A stretch of 64,000 nt of DNA from Ramlibacter pallidus. GTDB taxonomy: Bacteria > Pseudomonadota > Gammaproteobacteria > Burkholderiales > Burkholderiaceae_C. The position numbers were made by a program, and so were the translations under genes. The stretch lies in NCBI RefSeq assembly GCF_015070875.1, contig NZ_JADDIV010000003.1, forward strand, positions 496,001-560,000, written 5' to 3'. The number at the start of each line of letters is the position of its first letter. Position 1 is the first letter of the stretch. Of this stretch, positions 48,985-57,360 are shown piece by piece. The notes beneath the pieces were generated by a model. That model saw only the letters and a program-made list of their open reading frames with translations. It was not told the DNA's origin and searched no databases.

Positions 48985-50157
48985 ATGCAGGCCCACGAGC
49001 TTTCCGGCGAACCGCCGTGCATCCTGTTCGTCGACGACGAGCCGAGGTCGCGCAAGTGGTTCGCCCGCGAGTTCGGCGACGAATTCCGCGTGCTCACGGC
49101 CGGCGGCGCCGACGAAGCGCTGGCGATGCTCACGGAACGCCGGACGGAATTCGGCGTGCTCGTGACCGACTACCGCATGCCGGACCGCGACGGCATGAAG
49201 CTGCTGCGCACCGCGCAGCGGGATTTCCGCCACGTCGTGCGCCTGCTCGCCACCGCCTACGCGGAGAAGGATGTCGCCATCGCGGCGGTCAACCAGGGCA
49301 AGGTGCTGCGCATCCTGGAGAAGCCGCTGGACGGCGATGCCACCCGGGAGGCCCTGCGCGAAGCGCTGGCCCTCTACCGCGCACAGGCACTGGAGCGCGC
49401 GGTCAACGAAGGCCGCGTGGCGGCGCTGCGCGAGGCGCTGGGCTTCCTGGCCCATGAACTGAACACGCCGCTCGCCACGGTGCGCGGCTACGTCGGCTCC
49501 GTGGCTTCGCGCTACCTGCCGCCGGGGCCGGACAGCCCGCCGGGCATCGCGCAGTTCACCGAGGAACATCCGGGCGAGCTGCGGCTGGCGCTGGAGCGGG
49601 CCGAGCGGCGCGCCCTGTATTGCCAGTCGCTGGTGTCCACCTTCGTGCAGTCCGCCCGCGATGCCTATCCCGACGCGGTGCCGCAGTCGATCCGTGCCAG
49701 CAGCCTGGTGGAGGCGCTGCTCGACGAATTCCCCTTCGAGGAGAACGAGCGCGCCTTCGTGACGCTGGACGTGCGGCGTGACTTCCGCCTGCCCGGCCGG
49801 CGCGACCTGCTGTACCTGGTGCTGTGCACCCTCGCGAAGAATGCGCTGCAGGCACTTCGCGGACGCCCCGAGGCCCGGCTGGTGCTGGAGGTGGGTTGCG
49901 CGGCCGATGCACCGGCCGGCCAGCGGGCCTGGCTGCGCGTGCGCGACAACGGCCCCGGCATCGCGCCCGACGTGCTGGCCAAGCTCACGCGCGAGCCCGT
50001 GACGACGCGCGCCGCGGCCGGCGGCAGCGGCATGGGCTTGATGTTCTGCCAGCGCGTGATGCAGGCGATCAACGGTTCGATCCAGGTGGAGTCCACCCTC
50101 GGCGAAGGCACCGTCGTGACGCTCTACTTCCAGCCCGCCGGCCTGCCGCCCGCCTGA
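48985..50157 (+). CDS. PhcR-like response regulator with C-terminal histidine kinase domain
   Basis: 390 residues, soluble. An N-terminal receiver has CILFVDDEP and phospho-Asp D62 in LVTDYRMPDRDGM, with the conserved Lys in ILEKPL. A helical linker leads to a kinase module with acceptor His 157 in LGFLAHELNTPLATVRGYV. The ATPase domain has CTLAKNALQAL, VRDNGPGIAPDVL and GGSGMGLMFCQRVM. A receiver in front of a kinase output is unusual and is the plan of Ralstonia PhcR, partner of PhcS. It starts nine bases after the sensor gene and would receive phosphate from its Hpt. No DNA-binding domain is seen. Confidence 0.88.
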   Translation: MQAHELSGEPPCILFVDDEPRSRKWFAREFGDEFRVLTAGGADEALAMLTERRTEFGVLVTDYRMPDRDGMKLLRTAQRDFRHVVRLLATAYAEKDVAIAAVNQGKVLRILEKPLDGDATREALREALALYRAQALERAVNEGRVAALREALGFLAHELNTPLATVRGYVGSVASRYLPPGPDSPPGIAQFTEEHPGELRLALERAERRALYCQSLVSTFVQSARDAYPDAVPQSIRASSLVEALLDEFPFEENERAFVTLDVRRDFRLPGRRDLLYLVLCTLAKNALQALRGRPEARLVLEVGCAADAPAGQRAWLRVRDNGPGIAPDVLAKLTREPVTTRAAAGGSGMGLMFCQRVMQAINGSIQVESTLGEGTVVTLYFQPAGLPPA

Positions 50158-50223
50158 GCGCCCGCGCGCCGGTTTAGGATTCGTCTCCGGATCCACCAAA
50201 GCACTTCCCGAGGAGACACGACG

Positions 50224-51852
50224 ATGCTGGGCCTCATGCAGAGCCAACCGCTGCAGATTTCCGCGCTGATCGAGCATGCCGAGCGGCACCATGGCGACAC
50301 CGAGATCGTCTCGCGCCGCGTCGAGGGCGACATCCACCGCTACCAATGGAAGGACGTCGCCCGCCGCGCCCGCCAGGTGGCGAACGCGCTGGACGGCATG
50401 CAGCTGCTGTTCTCCGACCGCGTGGCGACGCTGGCCTGGAACGGCTACCGCCACCTGGAGCTGTACTTCGGGGTGAGCGGCTCGGGCCGCGTGCTGCACA
50501 CCATCAACCCCCGCCTGCATCCCGAGCAGGTCGCCTGGATCGCCAACCATGCCGAGGACCAGGTGCTGTGCTTCGACCTGAGCTTCCTGCCCATCGTGCA
50601 GGCCGTGCACGCGAAGTGCACCACCATCCGGCAGTACGTCGCGCTGTGCGACCCCGACAAGCTGCCGAAGGACACGGGCATCCCCAACCTCGTGAGCTAC
50701 GAGTCGTGGATCGGCGGCCAGCCGCTCACGTACCAGTGGCCGGTGTTCGACGAGAACTCCGCCTCCAGCATGTGCTACACGAGCGGCACCACCGGCAACC
50801 CCAAGGCGGCGCTCTACAGCCACCGTTCGACCGTGCTGCACGCCTATGCGGCTGCGCTGCCGGACGTGATGAACCTGTCGGCGCGCGACGCCGTGCTGCC
50901 CGTCGTGCCCATGTTCCACGTCAATGCGTGGGGCATCCCGTACTCCGCCGCCCTCACGGGCTGCAAGCTGGTGTTCCCCGGCGGTGCGCTGGACGGCAAG
51001 TCGGTGTACGAACTGGTCGAGGCGGAACAGGTGACCTTCGCCGCCGGCGTGCCGACGGTCTGGCAGATGCTCCTGGGGCACATGAAGCCGGGCGGCCTGC
51101 GCTTCTCCTCCCTCAAGCGCACCGTGATCGGCGGCTCCGCCTGCCCGCCGGCGATGATCCATGCCTTCCGCGAGGAGTACGGGGTCGACGTCCTGCACGC
51201 CTGGGGCATGACCGAGATGAGCCCGCTGGGCACGCTCTGCACGCTGAAGAACAAGCACCTGGCGCTGCCGCCCGACGAGCAGATGAAGATCCGCCTGAAG
51301 CAGGGGCGCGCGATCTTCGGCGTGGACCTGAAGATCGTCGGCGACGACGGCCAGGAGCTGCCGTGGGACGGCAAGACCTACGGCGACCTGTACGTGCGGG
51401 GCCCCTGGGTGGTGCGCGAGTACTTCAAGGGGGAGGGCGGCGACCCGCTGGTGGACGGCTGGTTCCCCACCGGCGACGTCGCCACGATGGACCCGGACGG
51501 CTACATGCAGATCACCGACCGCAGCAAGGACGTGATCAAGTCCGGTGGCGAGTGGATCAGCTCGATCGACATCGAGAACATCGCGATGGCGCACCCGGCC
51601 GTCCAGATGGCCGCCTGCGTGGGCATGCGGCACCCGAAGTGGGACGAACGGCCGATCGTCGCCGTGGTCAAGAAGCCGGGCGCCGAAGTCACCCGCGAGG
51701 AGCTGCTGAAGTTCTACGAGGGCAAGATCGCCAAGTGGCAGGTGCCGGACGACGTGGTGTTCGTCGAGAGCATCCCGCTCGGCGCCACCGGCAAGATGCT
51801 CAAGACGCGCCTGCGCGAGCAATTGAAGGACTACCGGCTGCCCACGGCGTGA
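50224..51852 (+). CDS. AMP-dependent fatty/carboxylic acid-CoA ligase (AlkK/DmdB-like)
   Basis: 542 residues, cytoplasmic. Adenylates a carboxylic acid and forms its CoA thioester. P-loop [19 protein letters not shown] near residue 184, A5 motif [15 protein letters not shown]7/A8 [39 protein letters not shown] region and A10 [13 protein letters not shown] are complete. The size and the [22 protein letters not shown] start match medium-chain ligases of the AlkK/DmdB group. GAGGAGA precedes the ATG, and TAGGAT at 50175-50180 is a possible -10. It lies between the signalling genes and the liv transporter and could feed either; beta-oxidation of an imported acid is the simpler reading. Confidence 0.9.
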   Translation: MLGLMQSQPLQISALIEHAERHHGDTEIVSRRVEGDIHRYQWKDVARRARQVANALDGMQLLFSDRVATLAWNGYRHLELYFGVSGSGRVLHTINPRLHPEQVAWIANHAEDQVLCFDLSFLPIVQAVHAKCTTIRQYVALCDPDKLPKDTGIPNLVSYESWIGGQPLTYQWPVFDENSASSMCYTSGTTGNPKAALYSHRSTVLHAYAAALPDVMNLSARDAVLPVVPMFHVNAWGIPYSAALTGCKLVFPGGALDGKSVYELVEAEQVTFAAGVPTVWQMLLGHMKPGGLRFSSLKRTVIGGSACPPAMIHAFREEYGVDVLHAWGMTEMSPLGTLCTLKNKHLALPPDEQMKIRLKQGRAIFGVDLKIVGDDGQELPWDGKTYGDLYVRGPWVVREYFKGEGGDPLVDGWFPTGDVATMDPDGYMQITDRSKDVIKSGGEWISSIDIENIAMAHPAVQMAACVGMRHPKWDERPIVAVVKKPGAEVTREELLKFYEGKIAKWQVPDDVVFVESIPLGATGKMLKTRLREQLKDYRLPTA

Positions 51853-51960
51853 GAGGGGTGTCGCCAGAGCGATAGAAACGGGGGGGATTAGGGGCAATCC
51901 CTGAGCGGGAGGCCCCTGCGGAAAAGCTACCCTGCGCCTGTCTTGCAAAGGAGCAATCCC

Positions 51961-53235
51961 GTGAAATTCGCCGTTACCGCCGTCGCACTGTCCACCCTGT
52001 TCGCCTGCGCCCTGGCGCAGGCCCAGACCGCGCCCCGCGCTGCCGCCGCTCCCGCCGCGGCATCGGCCACCAAGGGCCAGGTCGTGAAGATGATGTGGAT
52101 CGACCCGCTCACCGGCCTCATGGGCCCGGTCGGGACGAACCAGCTCAAGAGCCTGCAGTTCCTGGCCGAGAAGTTCAACGCCAGCAACCCCGCCGGCGTG
52201 AAGTTCGAGGTGCAGGGCGTCGACAACAAGCTGAGCCCGGCCGAAAGCCTCAACGCGCTGAAGGCCGCCATCGACCAGGGCGTGCGCTACGTGCTGCAGG
52301 GCAACGGCTCGTCCGTGGCCGGCGCGCTGATCGACGCGATCGACAAGCACAACGCGCGCAACCCCGGCAAGGAGGTGATCTACCTCAACTATGCCGCGGT
52401 GGACCCGGACTTCACCAACAGCAAGTGCAACTACTGGCACTTCCGCTTCGACGCCGACACGTCCATGAAGATGGAGGCCATGACCACCTTCATGAAGGAC
52501 AAGCCGGACGTCAAGAAGGTCTACCTGCTCAACCAGAACTACTCGCACGGCCACCAGGTCGCCAAGTACGCCAAGGAAACCCTGGCCCGCAAGCGCCCGG
52601 ACGTGCAGATCGTCGGCGAGGACCTGCACCCGCTGGCGCAGGTACGTGACTTCGCGCCCTACGTCGCCAAGATCAAGGCTTCCGGCGCCGATACCGTCAT
52701 CACGGGCAACTGGGGCTCCGACCTCTCCCTGCTGATCAAGGCCGCCAACGAAGCCGGCTTCAACGGCAAGTTCTTCACCTACTACACCAGCGTCACGGGC
52801 ACCCCCAGCGCGCTGGGCACCGGCGGCGAAGGCCGCGTGTTCCAGGTCGGCTACGGCCACCCGAACATGACGGGCCAGATCCAGACCTGGGCCAACGAGT
52901 TCAACACGCGCTTCAAGGACGACCTGTACACGCTGGCCTTCTCGCACGCGTTCTCCGCCCTGAGCAACGCCATGGCCAAGGCCGGCTCCACCGACCCGGT
53001 GAAGGTCGCGGCCGCGCTGGAAGGCCTGAAGTTCAACAGCTTCAACGGCGAAGTCGAGATGCGCAAGTCCGACCACCAGCTGCAGCAGCCGCTGTACATG
53101 ACGGTGTGGCAGAAGGCCGGCGGCAAGTTCGCGTACAGCCCGGAGAAGACCGGCATGACCCTCGTGCCGGTGAAGGAGTATCCGAGCTACGTGTCCAGCA
53201 CGCCGACGACTTGCCAGATGCAGCGCCCGAGTTAA
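51961..53235 (+). CDS. livK: LivK-type ABC transporter substrate-binding protein
   Basis: 424 residues. Signal peptide MKFAVTAVALSTLFACALAQAQ, then an Ala/Pro linker. The type I binding fold shows MMWIDPLTGLMGPVGTNQLK, EVQGVDNKLSPAESLNALKA, YVLQGNGSSVAGALIDAID and VYLLNQNYSHGHQVAKYAKE. GTG start with AAGGAG nine bases upstream; an in-frame TTG further up is less likely. The cleft residues cannot be matched to leucine binding, and the setting among acyl-CoA genes suggests an organic acid ligand. First gene of livKHMGF. Confidence 0.92.
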   Translation: MKFAVTAVALSTLFACALAQAQTAPRAAAAPAAASATKGQVVKMMWIDPLTGLMGPVGTNQLKSLQFLAEKFNASNPAGVKFEVQGVDNKLSPAESLNALKAAIDQGVRYVLQGNGSSVAGALIDAIDKHNARNPGKEVIYLNYAAVDPDFTNSKCNYWHFRFDADTSMKMEAMTTFMKDKPDVKKVYLLNQNYSHGHQVAKYAKETLARKRPDVQIVGEDLHPLAQVRDFAPYVAKIKASGADTVITGNWGSDLSLLIKAANEAGFNGKFFTYYTSVTGTPSALGTGGEGRVFQVGYGHPNMTGQIQTWANEFNTRFKDDLYTLAFSHAFSALSNAMAKAGSTDPVKVAAALEGLKFNSFNGEVEMRKSDHQLQQPLYMTVWQKAGGKFAYSPEKTGMTLVPVKEYPSYVSSTPTTCQMQRPS

Positions 53236-53334
53236 GCTCCCGCTTCGCCGGACCATCCGGGGGCCCCCTGCGGTGAACGTGGCGGGCCCCTTGCCTTGCC
53301 TGAGGCCGCCGCGGCGGCACCAACCAACGACCTC

Positions 53335-54369
53335 ATGGAATTCTTCGTCATCTCGACGCTGAACGGGCTCAGCTACGGGCTGCTGCTGTTCATGCTCAGC
53401 TCGGGCCTCACGCTGATCTTCAGCATGATGGGCGTGCTCAATTTCGCGCACGCCAGCTTCTACATGGTGGGCGCGTACGTGGGCTACACGGTCGCGCGCC
53501 TGGTGGGCTTCTGGCCCGCGCTGGTCATCGCGCCGCTGGTCGTCGGCCTCCTGGGCGCGGCCTTCGAGCGGACCTGCCTGCGCAAGGTGCACAAGTACGG
53601 CCATGTGCCGGAACTGCTGATCACCTTCGGTCTGTCGTACGTGCTGCTCGAACTCGTCCAGCTGGTGTGGGGCCGCACGGCCGTCGAATTCACGCCGCCC
53701 GCCGCGTTGCAAGGGGCGGCCTTCACGCTCGTGCAGCATTCGACCGAAGGCTTCCGCCTGGTCTGGGGCACCGCGCCGGCAGCGCTCTGCAACGCCGCCG
53801 ACGCCACGGTGCGGGTGGTCTGCTCGCCGTTCCCGGCCACGCGCGGCTTCATGATGCTGACGGCGGTGTTCATGCTGGCGGCCCTCGGCCTGTTGCTGGC
53901 GAAGACGCGCATCGGCATGGTGATCCAGGCGGCGCTGACGCACCCCGACACGGTGGAGGCGCTGGGCCACAACGTGCCGCGCGTGTTCATGCTGGTGTTC
54001 GGCGCCGGTGCCGCGCTGGCGGGCCTGGCCGGCGTCATCGGCGGCAGCACCTTCGTGACCGAGCCGAACATGGCCCTCACGGTGGGCTCCATCATCTTCG
54101 TGGTGGTGGTGGTCGGCGGCATGGGCTCGCTGGCGGGCGCCTTCGTCGCGTCGCTGCTGATCGGGCTGATCCAGACCTTCGCGGTCGCGCTGGATCACTC
54201 GGTGGGCTCGCTGCTGCAGGGGGCGGGCGTCGCGCTCAGCCCGGCCGCGCAGGGCAACACCTTCCTCAAGCTGACGATCTCCCAGGTGGCGCCGATCCTG
54301 CCCTACCTGTTCCTCGTCCTCATCCTGATCTTCAGGCCGCGCGGCCTGCTCGGAACGCGGGAGGGCTGA
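53335..54369 (+). CDS. livH: LivH-type ABC permease
   Basis: 344 residues, longer than usual LivH (about 300). It starts MEFFVISTLNGLSYGLLLFM and has LTLIFSMMGVLNFAHASFYM, the permease signature. The extra length is an insert near residues 120-170 that carries two Cys (ALCNAADATVRVVC) and probably faces the periplasm. The ATPase-contact EAA-like region TRIGMVIQAALTHPDTVEALGHNV is intact. About eight to nine membrane helices. It follows livK by 99 bases and abuts livM (stop, one base, ATG). Confidence 0.93.
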   Translation: MEFFVISTLNGLSYGLLLFMLSSGLTLIFSMMGVLNFAHASFYMVGAYVGYTVARLVGFWPALVIAPLVVGLLGAAFERTCLRKVHKYGHVPELLITFGLSYVLLELVQLVWGRTAVEFTPPAALQGAAFTLVQHSTEGFRLVWGTAPAALCNAADATVRVVCSPFPATRGFMMLTAVFMLAALGLLLAKTRIGMVIQAALTHPDTVEALGHNVPRVFMLVFGAGAALAGLAGVIGGSTFVTEPNMALTVGSIIFVVVVVGGMGSLAGAFVASLLIGLIQTFAVALDHSVGSLLQGAGVALSPAAQGNTFLKLTISQVAPILPYLFLVLILIFRPRGLLGTREG

Positions 54370-54370
54370 G

Positions 54371-55776
54371 ATGGCGACGCTTTCAGACACCGGCATCGGC
54401 TCCGAAGCCGAACGCGAGAACCGGCGCGTGGGCGTGCCCATGGACCTGCCAGGCAACGGCGCGGGGCGTGTCCCCGCCGGGCGCGCCGCCCGGGGCCAGT
54501 ACTACGAGTTCCGCCCCTACAACGTGGCCCGCATCGTGATCTGGACCGCCTTCGCGCTGGTCCTCGCGGTGGCGCCCATGCTGTTCACGAGTGGGCTTGG
54601 CATCACCATCCTGTCGCAGATCGGCATCGCGATCATCGCCTGCCTCTCGTACAACATGCTCCTGGGGCAGGGCGGCATGCTCAGCTTCGGCCACGCCGTC
54701 TACACCGGACTTGGCACGTACTTCGCCATCCACGCGCTGAACGCCGCCACCAAGGGTCAGCTGCCCATCCCCGTGAGCCTGCTCCCGCTGGTGGGCGGGC
54801 TGGGCGGCATGGCGATCGCCATCCTGTTCGGGTACGTGACCACCAAGAAGTCGGGCACGCCGTTCGCCATGATCACGCTGGGCATCGCCGAACTGATCTT
54901 CGCGATGTCGCTGATGTTCTCGGAGTTCTTCGGCGGCGAAGCGGGCATCTCGGCCAACCGCGTGGTGGGCAAGCCGTTCTTCGGCATCACCTTCGGGCCG
55001 GCGATCCAGGTCTACTACCTGATCGCGGTGTACACGTTCATCTGCGTGGCCGCCATGTACGCGCTGACGCGCACGCCCCTGGGTCGCATCCTGAACGCCG
55101 TGCGCGACAACCCCGAACGCGTGGAGTTCATCGGCTACGACACGCAGCGCGTGCGCTACCTGGTGTTCATCCTGGCGGGCTTCTTCGCCGGCATCTCGGG
55201 GGGCCTGTCGGCGCTGAACTTCGAGATCGCCACGGCGGAAGTGGTGGGACCGGCGCGCTCCGGCGGCTACCTGCTCTTCACCTTCCTCGGCGGCGCCACC
55301 TTCTTCTTCGGGCCGATCATCGGCGGCATCCTGATGGTGCTGGCCTTCGTGCTGTTCTCCGAGTTCACCAAGGCGTGGCTGCTGTACCTGGGCCTGATCT
55401 TCATGTTCATGGTGATGTACGCCCCTGGCGGCATCGCCAGCCTGATCATGATGAACCTGCGGGTGGCGGCGTTCGGCCGGCTGAAGGAGCTCTGGGTCAG
55501 CTACCTGGCGCTGGGCGTGACCGCGCTGCTGGTGCTCCTGGGCGCGGCGGCGATGATCGAGATGGTGTACCACCTGCAGCTGAACGTGGCCCTGGGCGAC
55601 ACCGTGCGCTTCCTCGGCGCCGACCTGAACGTCAAGAGCGTGGACAGCTGGTTCGGCGCGGTGTTCGTGCTGCTCACCGGCCTCGGGTTGTTCGAGCTGG
55701 TGCGGCGCCACTTCCTGCGCCAGTGGGGCGAGATCGAGGAGTTCATCGAGAAGGAAATGAAGCGGAGGGAAACGCT

Positions 55777-55780
<4 letters not shown>
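54371..55780 (+). CDS. livM: LivM-type ABC permease with N- and C-terminal extensions
   Basis: 469 residues against about 320-430 for typical LivM. Residues 1-55 are a polar cytoplasmic extension. The permease core follows: MLLGQGGMLSFGHAVYTGLG, GYVTTKKSGTPFAMITLGIA, TRTPLGRILNAVRDNPERVE and GPARSGGYLLFTFLGGATFF. After the usual end it adds about 100 residues with two further helices (LALGVTALLVLLGAAAMIEM and WFGAVFVLLTGLGLFEL) and a charged tail. The stop overlaps the livG GTG (GTGA). Confidence 0.92.
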
Positions 55781-56549
<769 letters not shown>

Positions 56550-56550
<1 letters not shown>

Positions 56551-57245
56551 TGCTCACCGTCGGCAACCTCCACGCCTACTACGGCAAGAGCCACGTGCTG
56601 CACGGGGTGCAGTTCGACGTCGGCCAGGGCGAGATCGTCGCGCTGCTCGGCCGCAACGGCTCGGGCCGCTCCACCACGGCCAAGGCCATCATGGGCATGG
56701 TCGAAAGCACCGGCGACGTGGTCTGGAAGGGCCAGGCCATCGGGGGCCGCAAGCCCTACGAGATCGCCCACCTGGGCCTGGGCTACGTGCCCGAGAACCG
56801 CGACATCTTCCCCAAGCTCACGGTGCACCAGAACCTGATGCTGGGGCAGAAGAGCGCGCGTCAGAAGGGCCGCTGGGACTTCGACGACATGTACGGGATG
56901 TTCCCCCGCCTGAAGGAACGCCAGCACACCGAAGCGGGCGTGCTCTCCGGCGGCGAGCAGCAGATGCTGACCCTGTGCCGCACGCTCATGGGCGACCCGG
57001 AGCTCATCATCATCGACGAGCCGACCGAGGGCCTGGCGCCCAAGATCGTCGAGCTGGTCGGCGAATACCTGAAGACGCTCAAGACCCGTGGCGTGTCGGT
57101 GCTGCTGATCGAGCAGAAGCTGACCATCGCCATGGCGATCTCCGACCGCGCGCTGGTGATGGGCCACGGCAGCATCGTCTTCCAGGGCACCCCGGAATCG
57201 CTGCGCGCGGATGCGTACATCCGCAAGGAGTGGCTGGAGGTATAA
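56550..57245 (+). CDS. livF: LivF-type ABC transporter ATPase with Arg in Walker A
   Basis: 231 residues. The Walker A loop reads LLGRNGSGRSTTAK: the Lys that contacts the ATP beta and gamma phosphates is Arg 40. All other motifs are normal: LGYVPENRDIFPKL (Q-loop region), GVLSGGEQQMLTLCRTLMG (signature), ELIIIDEPTEGLAPKI (Walker B with Glu) and LIEQKLTIAMAISDRALVM (where LivF has Gln for the switch His). The heterodimer with LivG may therefore hydrolyse ATP mainly at the site built on the LivG Walker A. Last gene of the liv run. Confidence 0.94.
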
Positions 57246-57261
57246 GCTCCGGCCTGAAGGC

Positions 57262-57283
57262 CCATGTCCCCCAGCGGACATGG
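57262..57283 (+). terminator. hairpin after livF
   Basis: CCATGTCC / GGACATGG with a 6-base loop, 17 bases after the livF stop and six before the next -35. No T-run follows, so it may act as a weak or rho-assisted terminator or stabilise the 3' end. Confidence 0.4.
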
Positions 57284-57288
57284 CGCCG

Positions 57289-57316
57289 TTGCACTGCAAC
57301 AATGCCCCCCTACAAT
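57289..57316 (+). promoter_or_regulatory. sigma70 promoter of the fadB-like operon
   Basis: TTGCAC (57289-57294), 16-base spacer, TACAAT (57311-57316). Predicted start near 57322-57324, some 38 bases before the ATG. It separates the beta-oxidation genes from liv. Confidence 0.7.
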
Positions 57317-57321
57317 CGCAA

Positions 57322-57341
57322 AAAAGAACGACCGTTCTTTT
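57322..57341. promoter_or_regulatory. TetR-type operator at the fadB-like promoter
   Basis: AAAAGAACGACCGTTCTTTT is a perfect 20-bp palindrome (9-base arms, AC centre) placed on the predicted transcription start. Size, symmetry and the GAACG/CGTTC core resemble sites of TetR-family fatty-acid regulators (FadR/PsrA group). Binding would block initiation. The regulator gene is not in the window. Confidence 0.6.
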
Positions 57342-57360
57342 CTCATCAAAGGAAAGCAGC

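Noticed and set aside
53296..53334. TTG start 13 codons upstream of livH
   Set aside because: The added residues are Ala/Pro-rich and unlike LivH. The ATG at 53335 gives the usual first membrane helix.
46465..54456. Minus-strand open frame of 2663 codons
   Set aside because: It is antisense to the acyltransferase, kinase, ligase and liv genes, all of which have clear motifs on the plus strand. The translation is a low-complexity His/Arg/Gly/Val shadow caused by high GC.
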